From Pseudomonas nitroreducens TX1 (GTDB lineage Bacteria; Pseudomonadota; Gammaproteobacteria; Pseudomonadales; Pseudomonadaceae): a stretch of DNA of 64,000 nt. Positions within the stretch are counted from its first letter, which is position 1, and each line of letters begins with the position of its first letter. The stretch lies in the NCBI RefSeq assembly GCF_000313755.1, contig NZ_AMZB01000102.1:1-64000 (forward strand), written 5' to 3'. A program made the position numbers and the translations under genes. Under the pieces are notes generated by a model. It saw only the letters and a program-made list of their open reading frames with translations, was not told where the DNA came from and made no database searches. This document shows, one piece after another, positions 1-7,198 of the stretch.

Positions 1-7
1 GCCATAC

Positions 8-84
8 AAGCGAGCTTGCTCGCGAACGCCTTGCACCGAGATTGGCCGGCGTGAAGCGGGTTCGCGAGCAAGCTCGCTCCTACA
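8..84. repeat. REP-like palindromic repeat (GTAGGAGCGAGC family), first copy
   Basis: Two inverted arms built on CGAGCTTGCTCGCGAAC and GTTCGCGAGCAAGCTCG flank a roughly 30-base loop. The left end is slightly degenerate. The same element recurs at 9096, 31412, 31534, 44152, 52248 and 57262, and a half copy is at 42528. It lies just downstream of the OprD-family gene, the usual place for Pseudomonas REP elements. Confidence 0.85.
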
Positions 85-103
85 GGTCAGGGTCGGGTGT
101 GCT

Positions 104-1369
104 TCAGAAAACGCCCTTGAGCGGGTATTCGACGATCACGTAGATGCGGTCGATATCCGCACCGCCCTGGGCGTCGTTGGCGCGGTGCGAGACCTGGGCG
201 AAGCTCAGCGCCAGGTCCTTGGCCGGACCGGACTGCACCACGTAGCGCACGTCGAGATCGCGCTCCCAGTGGCGCCCGCCGTCGCCGTAGGCGGGCTGGC
301 AGGCGCCGCCCTCCAGAGGGTTGTAGGCGCCGCCGCACGGAGCATGGGTGCCGTCGATGCCGCTGCCGCGCACATAGCGGGTGGAGAAGGTCAGTCCGGC
401 GAGGCCGGCGCTGGCTCCGTCCCACTGGTAGCGGGCCTGCCAGGAGTGCTCGCCAGGGCCATTGAAATCGGCGTACTTGATGGAGTTGGCGAGGTAGATG
501 GAATCGCCGCCGACGAAGTCGAAGGGTGTGTCGCCGTCGATCTGCTGGTAGGCAAGGCTCAACGCATGGCTACCCAGGGCGACCTTGCCCAGCAGGCTCC
601 AGGCCAGGGTGTCGATGCTGCCTGCGCGGGCGCTGCCGGTGTCGCCGGTCTTGTACAGGTTGGCGTCCACCGACCAGCGGCCGAAGTGGCCATTGAGGTT
701 GGCGTAGGCCTGGCGCCAGACGTCGTCGAGCTGGCTGGCGTAGAGTGCGCCGCCCCAGTGGGCGCTGGGGGCGCTCCAGGTGGCGCCGGCCAGGCTCAGG
801 CCGCCGAAACGGGTGCTGGCGCCGTAGCCTTCGAATTCGCCATGGCTGGAGCTGGAGTCCTGATTCTTGAAGGCGGTGAAGCGTCCGGCCTGTAAACGCA
901 GCCCCGGCAGGCTGCGGTCGTCGAGGAACCAACCGGTGGCGTACTCGGGTTGCAGACGCTTGTCGCCGGTGTCGAACACCGGGGTTTCCACTTCCATCTC
1001 GCCCCAGGCAAGGGAGGTCTTTTCATGTACCAGACGCAGCGCGGCGCCGACATCGGAGTACTCGCTCTCGCTGCGGCCATCGCTGTCCAGCGGCAGCAGG
1101 CCGGTGCCGGCGTGGCCGCGGCCGCCATCGAGTTTCAGGCCGAGGAAGGCGTGGGCATCGACGCCCAGGCCGAGGGTGCCGGGCGTGACGTCGCTGCTGA
1201 ATCTGCCGATGAAACCCTGCGCCCATTCGCGGCGCAGGCTCTGGCCGTTGGGGCCTGGGCTGCGGTAGTCGTTGTCGAGGAAGTAGTTGCGTGAGAGCAG
1301 CGACCAGTCGGCAGCGTGCGCCTGGGCGCAGGCAAACGCCAACGCGCAGGAGAGCAGGGCGGTTTTCAA
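104..1369 (-). CDS. OprD-family outer-membrane porin
   Basis: 421-residue OprD-type porin, expected to form an outer-membrane barrel for uptake of small carboxylates or amino acids. The first 19-20 residues are a clear signal peptide (lysine, hydrophobic core, ending AQAHA before ADWSLL). Family hallmarks are the early LLSRNYFLDNDYR segment, REWAQGF, the SEYSDVGAA region and the closing YVIVEYPLKGVF strand. I chose a TTG start at 1369 because it gives an exact signal peptide and has a GGAG 8 bases upstream, inside the end of the DoxX gene. The reading frame stays open upstream, but that extension is only the shadow of DoxX. It is translationally linked to DoxX (TTG lies 2 bases after its stop). 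The substrate cannot be read from sequence. Confidence 0.9.
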   Translation of the reverse strand: MKTALLSCALAFACAQAHAADWSLLSRNYFLDNDYRSPGPNGQSLRREWAQGFIGRFSSDVTPGTLGLGVDAHAFLGLKLDGGRGHAGTGLLPLDSDGRSESEYSDVGAALRLVHEKTSLAWGEMEVETPVFDTGDKRLQPEYATGWFLDDRSLPGLRLQAGRFTAFKNQDSSSSHGEFEGYGASTRFGGLSLAGATWSAPSAHWGGALYASQLDDVWRQAYANLNGHFGRWSVDANLYKTGDTGSARAGSIDTLAWSLLGKVALGSHALSLAYQQIDGDTPFDFVGGDSIYLANSIKYADFNGPGEHSWQARYQWDGASAGLAGLTFSTRYVRGSGIDGTHAPCGGAYNPLEGGACQPAYGDGGRHWERDLDVRYVVQSGPAKDLALSFAQVSHRANDAQGGADIDRIYVIVEYPLKGVF

Positions 1370-1371
1370 GA

Positions 1372-1782
1372 TCAGGACTCCGTGCCGAATGCGGCGAGGC
1401 GAGGCAGGGTGAGGCGATAACGGCCAGGACCGGCAAGCGCCAGGCCGGCGAAGAGGATCAGCATCCACCAGGCGAACTGGCCTTCTTCCAGTGACCACTG
1501 CGGGTGCACGAACAGCAGCGCAACCAGCAGCACGGCGATCACCGGCAGGCAGGCGAGGCGGGCGAACACGCCCAGGATCAGCAGGAGCGGACAGAGCACT
1601 TCGGCGAACACTGCCAGCGCCAGGGTCGGCGCGGCGCCGAAGCCGAAGGGGTCTTCGATGTGCTTGAGCTCGCTCTGCCAGTGCAGGAGCTTGGGCAGCC
1701 CGTGTACCTGGAGCAGCAACAGGGCGGCGCTGACGCGCATGAACAGCAGCGCCAGGGCGCCGGAGCGGTCTTGGGTCGGCAT
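1372..1782 (-). CDS. DoxX-family integral membrane protein
   Basis: 136-residue protein with four predicted membrane helices (about 10-28, 50-75, 78-96, 103-120) and the N-terminal LLLLQVHGLPKLLHW segment typical of the DoxX family. DoxX relatives are small inner-membrane proteins linked to redox or thiosulfate:quinone chemistry; the exact role here is unknown. An AGGGA lies about 7 bases before the ATG. The gene starts only 20 bases past the terminator of the upstream isochorismatase gene and ends against the OprD porin, so the two form a short transcription unit. Confidence 0.85.
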   Translation of the reverse strand: MPTQDRSGALALLFMRVSAALLLLQVHGLPKLLHWQSELKHIEDPFGFGAAPTLALAVFAEVLCPLLLILGVFARLACLPVIAVLLVALLFVHPQWSLEEGQFAWWMLILFAGLALAGPGRYRLTLPRLAAFGTES

Positions 1783-1801
1783 GGTGTTTATCCCTGAAAT
1801 G

Positions 1802-1828
1802 AAAAAGGGGCGGCAATGCCGCCCCTTT
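1802..1828 (-). terminator. Intrinsic terminator after the isochorismatase gene
   Basis: A perfect 11-bp stem (AAAGGGGCGGC / GCCGCCCCTTT) with a 3-base loop. On the minus strand it ends in TTTTT. It sits between the isochorismatase stop (1842) and the DoxX start (1782). Confidence 0.85.
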
Positions 1829-1841
1829 CTGCCGCGAAGAA

Positions 1842-2498
1842 TCAGTGGCCTTCGCTGGCGTTGAACATGGTCTTGGCGTAGATCAGGCCCAAGCCGTAGG
1901 CGCCGCCGTGCTCGATGGAGGTTTTCACGGTCTGGTCATAGGTTTCGCCACGGGCCCAGTCGCGCTGCAGCTCCAGCAGGTACTGCAGGGAGGTCATGGG
2001 GCGTGCGCCCAGCTGGATCATTCGTTGCAGGGCCATCTCATGGGCCTCGGTGGATACGTCGCCACAGGCATCGGCGATCACGTAGACCTCGAAGCCCTGG
2101 TCGATGGCCGACAGGGCCGGGCCGACGATGCACACGGACGTCCAGAGGCCGGCGAGGACGATCTTCTGCTTGCCGAACGTGTTCACTTCAACGGCGATGC
2201 GCGGGTCTTCCCAGGTGTTCATGCTGGTGCGGTCGATGACGTTGTGCTCGGGGAAGACCGACTTGATCTCGTCGAAGATCGGGCCGGAGAAGCTCTTCTC
2301 GGCAACGGTGGTGAGAATGGTGGAAACGCCGAATTCCCGGGCCGCCTTGGACACCAGCGCTGCGTTGTTGCGCAAAGTCACCGCATCGATGGACTTGGTC
2401 GCGAAGGACATCTGCGACTGGTGGTCGATCATGATCAGGGTGTGGTCGGTGGGGCTGAGCAGGGTTTTGCCGGGAACGGCTTTGGCGATGGCGGTCAT
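1842..2498 (-). CDS. Isochorismatase-family hydrolase (YcaC-like)
   Basis: 218-residue cysteine hydrolase of the isochorismatase/nicotinamidase superfamily, closest in pattern to the YcaC group. An Asp in the early LIMIDHQSQM strand, Lys in VAEKSFSGP and Cys in GLWTSVCIVGPAL give the D-K-C triad. The start at 2498 is preferred over an ATG further upstream because it has a GGAAA 7 bases upstream and begins MTAIAKAV. It is divergent from a GlxA-type regulator, a common pairing that suggests the regulator controls it. A strong terminator follows. The physiological substrate is unknown for this group. Confidence 0.85.
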   Translation of the reverse strand: MTAIAKAVPGKTLLSPTDHTLIMIDHQSQMSFATKSIDAVTLRNNAALVSKAAREFGVSTILTTVAEKSFSGPIFDEIKSVFPEHNVIDRTSMNTWEDPRIAVEVNTFGKQKIVLAGLWTSVCIVGPALSAIDQGFEVYVIADACGDVSTEAHEMALQRMIQLGARPMTSLQYLLELQRDWARGETYDQTVKTSIEHGGAYGLGLIYAKTMFNASEGH

Positions 2499-2835
2499 GG
2501 TCGGATTTCCTTTGGGCTTGCGTGGGAAGAAGAGGGCAGTTGGGGCGGTCTGCAGCGCGGGTGGCAAACCGTGGAGCCATTCTTGTCGATCGCTCGAAAA
2601 CGCGGAACAGACAGCCCTGCAGGGTCGCTTTGCAGTTCTGCAAGGGCCATCCGGGCGCTTCGATGGGCAAACTATGGTCAGGCCGGCGCGGCATTTATTG
2701 GACCCGTGTGCTCGGCCACGGCGGCGCAGAATGATGCAAACGTGCGATTCGCCAGCGCGGCGAGTCGCTACAGTGGTTTTTTCCTATATCGGGGCACGCG
2801 AGACCGCCAAGCCCCGTTTGCGTGCGAGTAGACGA
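2499..2835. other. Divergent promoter region, isochorismatase / GlxA regulator
   Basis: A 337-bp non-coding stretch between two divergent starts, so it must hold both promoters. The only clear structure is the near-perfect inverted repeat at 2744-2768 (listed separately). The ORFs crossing it have no family signature. Confidence 0.7.
2744..2768. promoter_or_regulatory. Inverted repeat upstream of glxA-type gene (candidate operator)
   Basis: GCGATTCGCC and GGCGAGTCGC form a 10-bp inverted repeat with one mismatch and a 5-base centre, 68 bases before the regulator start. A run of six T lies 8 bases after it, so a weak terminator is the alternative reading. Confidence 0.35.
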
Positions 2836-3792
2836 ATGAAAACAGTGGCCATGGTGCTGTACGACGACGTGCTGGCGCTGGATGTGACCGGGCCGATGGA
2901 GGTGTTCTCCATGGCCAACCGTTATTTGCCGCCGGAGCGGCATTACCAGTTGCTGACGGTGGCGGCGCAGCCCGAACGCGTGCGCGCCTCCAGCGGGCTG
3001 CGCATGACCGCGGACCTGTCGCTGCCAGCGCTGCCGGCAGGCGTCGACCTCCTGCTGGTGCCCGGCGGCCCCGGCGCCTACAACGGCAACAACGATGCGC
3101 TCCAGGCCTGGTTGCCGGGTGCGGCGCGTGCGGCCAAGCGCTACGGCGCGGTGTGCACCGGCGCCTTCCTGCTGGGCGCAGCCGGGTTGCTCGATGGCTA
3201 CCGCTGCACCACCCACTGGAACTACCTCGAGCGCCTGGCGCAGCTGTACCCGCGCACCCAGGTGCAGGCCGAGCGCATCTACGTCGTCGACCGCAACCTG
3301 ATCACCTCCGGGGGTGTCACCGCCGGCATCGACATGGCGCTGGCGGTAGTCGCCGAGGACCACGGCAAGGACATCGCACTGGAAGTCGCCAAGGTGCTGC
3401 TGGTGGTGCTCAAGCGCCAGGGCGGACAGACGCCGTTCGGCCCGCTGCTGGTGTCGGTGGTGCGCGACGGCTCGGTGATCGCCCGTGCCCAGGCCTACGT
3501 GGTGGATCACATCGACGAGCCGCTGACGGTGAACCGCCTCGCCGAACTGGTGGCCATGAGCCCGCGCAACTTCGCCCGCGCCTTCCAGCGCGAAACCAGC
3601 ATGACGCCCATGCAGTACGTGCAGAGCGCGCGCATCGACCATGCCCGCAAGCTGCTGGAAAGCAGCGACCTGCCGCTCAAGCAGGTGGCCAGCCGCAGTG
3701 GCTTCGGCAGCCCCCGGCACATGCGCACGGTATTCGGCGAGCGGATCGGCATGACGCCGAGCCAGTACCGCGAGCAATTCGGCTTTGCCTGA
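2836..3792 (+). CDS. GlxA/FtrA-type AraC-family transcriptional regulator
   Basis: 318 residues in two domains: an N-terminal DJ-1/PfpI-like (glutamine amidotransferase-like) domain (about 1-190) with LLLVPGGPGAY and GAVCTGAFLLGAAGLL including the nucleophile-elbow Cys, then a C-terminal AraC/XylS helix-turn-helix pair (about 215-315) with LTVNRLAELVAMSPRNFARAF and KQVASRSGFGSPRHMRTVF. The start at 2836 gives the standard MKTVAMVLYDDV beginning. It is divergent from the isochorismatase gene, its probable target. The inducer is unknown. Confidence 0.9.
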   Translation: MKTVAMVLYDDVLALDVTGPMEVFSMANRYLPPERHYQLLTVAAQPERVRASSGLRMTADLSLPALPAGVDLLLVPGGPGAYNGNNDALQAWLPGAARAAKRYGAVCTGAFLLGAAGLLDGYRCTTHWNYLERLAQLYPRTQVQAERIYVVDRNLITSGGVTAGIDMALAVVAEDHGKDIALEVAKVLLVVLKRQGGQTPFGPLLVSVVRDGSVIARAQAYVVDHIDEPLTVNRLAELVAMSPRNFARAFQRETSMTPMQYVQSARIDHARKLLESSDLPLKQVASRSGFGSPRHMRTVFGERIGMTPSQYREQFGFA

Positions 3793-3896
3793 TGGGGCAA
3801 GGCCGCATTTTTCATCGGTTGACCGTCCGGCGCACCCAAGTTGGCCGAATCCTTCCCCCCGCGGGAATTGCGCTGTCATGGCGAGGCGGGAAAATA

Positions 3897-3917
3897 CCCC
3901 TGACCAATCATCAGGGG
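3897..3917. promoter_or_regulatory. Hairpin in the gap after the GlxA-type regulator
   Basis: CCCCTGA and TCAGGGG form a perfect 7-bp stem with a 7-base loop, 104 bases after the regulator stop and 80 bases before the next start. No T-run follows, so it is a poor intrinsic terminator and may be an operator. Confidence 0.3.
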
Positions 3918-3996
3918 CGCGTCACTTTGGTTTCGATCAGATCGCCTGGAGGCCCCGTTGTAGAGCGATTCATTCGGACCACGGCGTGAGCAGGAC

Positions 3997-5376
3997 ATGA
4001 GCACGAACACGGAAAACCGCACCGAGACCGTCCTGCAGTTCGGTCGCTTCCAGTTCCATCCCTACAAGCGCCAGCTGCTGCAGGGAGATCGCCCGGTGCG
4101 CATCGGCAGCCGGGCGCTGGACATTCTGCAGGTGCTGATCCGCCAGCCCGGCGAGATCATCGCCAAGGACACGATCATCGCGGAAGTCTGGGGCGGCACG
4201 GTGGTCGAGGAGATCAACCTGCGCGTGCACATCGCGGCACTGCGCCGCGCCCTTGGCGAAGGCCGCACTGGCGAGCGCTACATCGCCAACGTGCCGCTGC
4301 GCGGCTATGGCTTCGTCGGTGTGGTGGAAAGCGTGGTCGCTCCGGTGCAGACCGTGGCGCTGCCTTGCGAAGTGCGCGCCAGTAACCTGCCGGTGCTGCT
4401 GATGGGCCTGGTCGGCCGCCAGGCGCAGCTCGAACGGCTGGTGAAGCAGTTGCCCGCCACGCGCCTGCTGACCCTGGTCGGCCCCGGCGGTATGGGCAAG
4501 ACCTCCCTGGCGATCCATGCCGCCGAGCAGCTCGGCAGGCACTTCAGCCAGGTGCGCTTCCTCGACCTGTCCGCCGATCCGGACGGCGTGTCTCTCAGCC
4601 AGAGCCTCGCCATTCTCCTGCGCGAGCCGGCCTGTGAACCGACGCTGCTGGTGCTGGACAACTGCGAGCACCTGGCCGAGCGTTGCGCCGAGGCGGTGGA
4701 ACATCTGCTGCGTCTGCACCCTGCACTGAACATCCTGGCCACCAGCCGTGAACCGTTGCGTGCCGAGGGCGAGCACGTGTTGCGCCTGCCGCCGCTGGAG
4801 GTGCCTGCACAGGACGACGCGCCGCTGGCGCTGGCCATGTGCAGCTCGGCGGTGCAACTGTTCGTGATGCGCGCGCGGGAGGTCTGCGACCGCTTCGAAC
4901 TCAAGCCCGGCCAGGTGCGCGCGATTATCGACATCTGCCGGCGCCTGGACGGCATCCCCCTGGCCATCGAGATGGCCGCGCGGCAGGTCGGCATTCTCGG
5001 CCTTGCCGGGCTGCCGGCGCTGCTGGATACCCCCATGCAGTTGCTGATGCCCGGCCGCCGCACCGCCCCGGCGCGTCAGCAGAGCCTGCGGGCGACCTAC
5101 GACTGGAGCTACGCGCTGCTGGACGCCGTCGAGCAGCGTTGCCTGGGCTTGCTCGCGCAGCTGGCGGACGGCTTCACCCTCGACACGGCCGTCGCCTCGC
5201 TGGATGACAAGCGCTGGTGCCGCGAGTGCGTGTTCGCCGCCGTGCGGCAACTGGCGGACAAGTCCCTGTTGTGGGTGGAGCAGGGCGACAGCGAAGTGCG
5301 CTACCGCGTGCCGCATACGGCGCGTGCCTATATGCGCCAGGTGACCCTGCCTGGGCTTGCCGTCTCCGCGGCCTGA
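3997..5376 (+). CDS. Short winged-helix / NB-ARC-type ATPase transcriptional regulator
   Basis: 459 residues. About 10-110 is an OmpR/PhoB-type winged helix (LDILQVLIRQPGEIIAKDTIIAEVW, then RGYGFVG). It is followed by a P-loop ATPase with Walker A GPGGMGKTS (about 162-170), Walker B LLVLDNCEHL and the ATSREPL and GIPLAIEMAA motifs of AfsR/MalT-like STAND ATPases. Full-length relatives usually carry several hundred further residues of TPR-like repeats; this one stops soon after the ATPase arm. It may therefore be a naturally short subfamily or a truncated gene. It lies between two catabolic-looking gene groups on the same strand. Target genes are unknown. Confidence 0.8.
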   Translation: MSTNTENRTETVLQFGRFQFHPYKRQLLQGDRPVRIGSRALDILQVLIRQPGEIIAKDTIIAEVWGGTVVEEINLRVHIAALRRALGEGRTGERYIANVPLRGYGFVGVVESVVAPVQTVALPCEVRASNLPVLLMGLVGRQAQLERLVKQLPATRLLTLVGPGGMGKTSLAIHAAEQLGRHFSQVRFLDLSADPDGVSLSQSLAILLREPACEPTLLVLDNCEHLAERCAEAVEHLLRLHPALNILATSREPLRAEGEHVLRLPPLEVPAQDDAPLALAMCSSAVQLFVMRAREVCDRFELKPGQVRAIIDICRRLDGIPLAIEMAARQVGILGLAGLPALLDTPMQLLMPGRRTAPARQQSLRATYDWSYALLDAVEQRCLGLLAQLADGFTLDTAVASLDDKRWCRECVFAAVRQLADKSLLWVEQGDSEVRYRVPHTARAYMRQVTLPGLAVSAA

Positions 5377-5451
5377 TCGCCTTCTGCCGCAGCTGCCGGC
5401 ATCCTACGTTCATGTATCCCCTGACTCCGGTGCGAGCTGTGACTCGAGCGG

Positions 5452-5520
5452 CGTAGGGCGCATAACGCGCCAGCGTCGTTCGGCCGCCGGCGGATAACCC
5501 TTTCCGGTTATGCGCCCTAC
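5452..5520. repeat. GTAGGGCGCATAAC-family palindromic repeat
   Basis: Outer arms GTAGGGCGCATAAC and GTTATGCGCCCTAC are perfect reverse complements around inner GGATAACC-type sequence. Related copies are at 22902-22937, 28165-28240 and 37881-37945. Confidence 0.8.
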
Positions 5521-5535
5521 CTGGCTTCACCCTGG

Positions 5536-5608
5536 CGTAGGAGCGGACTTTATCCGCGATAGGTTCGCATCGCGCCGGACACCATCGCGGACGGAGTCCG
5601 CTCCTACG
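5536..5608. repeat. CGTAGGAGCGGACT-family palindromic repeat
   Basis: Arms CGTAGGAGCGGACT and AGTCCGCTCCTACG pair perfectly, with an inner ATCCGCGAT / ATCGCGGAC pair. It is a variant of the GTAGGAGCGAGC repeat. Half copies are seen near 31590 and 44086. Confidence 0.8.
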
Positions 5609-5715
5609 CACCTGCAGGCCTCCAAGGTCGAGCAGCTATCCAGCACATGCGTCCAATAGGACGATCGTTGCCGCCGCCATAGTGATCGGACCTCAATCAT
5701 GAGTCCGGAACACCC

Positions 5716-6285
5716 ATGAGCGCCGAAACCATCGATCTGAACAGCGTGGTGACGCTGGTGGTCCACCACAAGGTGCGTTGCGAAGCCCTGCCCAGCTACG
5801 AGGCCTGGCTGCGCCGTACCGTTTCGGCTGCGCGCCGACAGCCGGGGCACCTGGGGGTGAATGTGATCCGTCCCGACGGCGAGGGCGCCATGTTCACCAC
5901 CGTGGTGCGCTTCGCCCGCGCCGGCCAGCTGCAAGCCTGGATCGACTCCCGCGAACGCGCCGAGCTGGTCGCCGAAGTCCTGCCGCTGCTGGAGGAGGGC
6001 GATCACCCGCTGATCCACAACGACGCCGAGTTCTGGTTCACCCCCGAGCACGGCAACGCGCGCCAGCCACCGAAATGGAAGCAGGCGCTGCTCACCTACC
6101 TGGTGATCAGCCCGCTCACCATGGTGATTCCGCCGCTCTGGGCGCCGGCGTTCGAGCGCTTTCCGGTGCTGGCCGGCGTGGTGCCGAGCAACCTGCTGGT
6201 GACCCTGTGCATCGTCCTGCCGGTGGTCTACCTGATCATGCCCTGGGTGACGCGTCGCTGCGCCGGCTGGCTCAGCGCCGACTGA
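5716..6285 (+). CDS. ABM-domain protein with two C-terminal membrane helices
   Basis: 189 residues. Residues 10-105 look like a dimeric alpha/beta-barrel antibiotic-biosynthesis-monooxygenase (ABM) domain (LVVHHKVRCEALPSYEAWLRRT, HLGVNVIRP, LQAWIDSRERAELV). About 120-185 has two hydrophobic helices with a Pro-rich VISPLTMVIPPLWAPAF segment. ABM domains occur in cofactor-free oxygenases and in stress proteins; the membrane-anchored form is common in Pseudomonas but uncharacterised as far as I know. It begins a same-strand group with an arylesterase and an amidohydrolase. Confidence 0.8.
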   Translation: MSAETIDLNSVVTLVVHHKVRCEALPSYEAWLRRTVSAARRQPGHLGVNVIRPDGEGAMFTTVVRFARAGQLQAWIDSRERAELVAEVLPLLEEGDHPLIHNDAEFWFTPEHGNARQPPKWKQALLTYLVISPLTMVIPPLWAPAFERFPVLAGVVPSNLLVTLCIVLPVVYLIMPWVTRRCAGWLSAD

Positions 6286-6368
6286 AGCTGTCCCCTGAAT
6301 TTCCCTCCCGCGGCGCCCGAGCGGCGCCCGTACCCACATCGTCCTGCATGGCAGGCAGAGGAGTTTCC

Positions 6369-7187
6369 ATGAGCACTTTCGTTACCCGCGACGGCACCGA
6401 GATCTATTACAAGGACTGGGGCAGCGGCAAGCCTGTGCTGTTCAGCCACGGTTGGCCGCTGGACGGCGATATGTGGGAATACCAGATGCAGTACCTGAGC
6501 AGCCGCGGCTACCGCACCATCGCCTTCGACCGTCGCGGTTTCGGTCGCTCCAGCCAGCCGTGGAACGGCTACGACTACGACACCTTCGCCGATGACATCG
6601 CCGGCCTGATCGAGCACCTGGACCTGCGCGAAGTGACCCTGGTCGGCTTCTCCATGGGCGGCGGCGACGTGAGCCGCTACATCGGCCGCCACGGCACCTC
6701 GCGCGTCGCCGGCCTGGTGCTGCTGGGGGCCGTGACGCCGATCTTCGGCAAGGCCGCCGACTTCCCGCAGGGCGTCGACGGCGCCGTGTTCGAGGGCATC
6801 AAGGCCGGCCTGCTGCAGGACCGCGCTCAGTTCATCGCCGACTTCGCCGCGCCGTTCTACGGCATCAACCATGGCCAGAAGGTCTCCGACGGGGTGCTTA
6901 CCCAGACCCTCAACATCGCCCTGCTGGCTTCGCTCAAGGGCACCGTGGACTGCGTCGGCGCCTTCTCCGAAACCGACTTCCGCGCGGATCTTGCCAAGGT
7001 GAACGTGCCGACCCTGGTGATCCACGGCGACGACGACCAGATCGTGCCGTTCGAGACCACCGGCAAGCTGGCAGCCGCACAGATCCCGGGAGCCGAACTG
7101 AAGGTCTACGCCGGCGCGCCCCACGGCTTCGCCGTTACCCACGCGCAGCAACTCAACGAAGACCTGCTGGCCTTCCTGCAACGCTGA
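6369..7187 (+). CDS. Arylesterase / perhydrolase of the alpha/beta hydrolase fold (PFE-like)
   Basis: 272 residues, the same length as the well-studied P. fluorescens aryl esterase PFE, and very similar along its whole length by memory (start MSTFV, KDWGSGKPVLFSHGW, FDRRGFGRSSQPW). The triad is Ser95 in GFSMGGG, Asp222/223 in HGDDDQIVPFE and His252 in APHGFAVTHAQQ. Such enzymes hydrolyse aryl and short-chain esters and show cofactor-free perhydrolase/haloperoxidase activity. AGAGGAG precedes the ATG. It is followed within a few bases by the amidohydrolase gene, so the two are almost certainly cotranscribed. Confidence 0.92.
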   Translation: MSTFVTRDGTEIYYKDWGSGKPVLFSHGWPLDGDMWEYQMQYLSSRGYRTIAFDRRGFGRSSQPWNGYDYDTFADDIAGLIEHLDLREVTLVGFSMGGGDVSRYIGRHGTSRVAGLVLLGAVTPIFGKAADFPQGVDGAVFEGIKAGLLQDRAQFIADFAAPFYGINHGQKVSDGVLTQTLNIALLASLKGTVDCVGAFSETDFRADLAKVNVPTLVIHGDDDQIVPFETTGKLAAAQIPGAELKVYAGAPHGFAVTHAQQLNEDLLAFLQR

Positions 7188-7198
7188 GGGGCATGAGC

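Larger units (their letters stand above)
5377..5715. other. Gap filled by two palindromic repeats
   Basis: A 339-bp non-coding stretch occupied mostly by the repeats at 5452-5520 and 5536-5608. The remaining 100 bp before the ABM gene should hold its promoter. I see no continuation of the upstream ATPase regulator in it. Confidence 0.7.

Noticed and set aside
5377-5715. Frameshifted remainder of the winged-helix ATPase regulator
   Set aside because: No TPR-like reading frame appears in this gap; it is repeat sequence.
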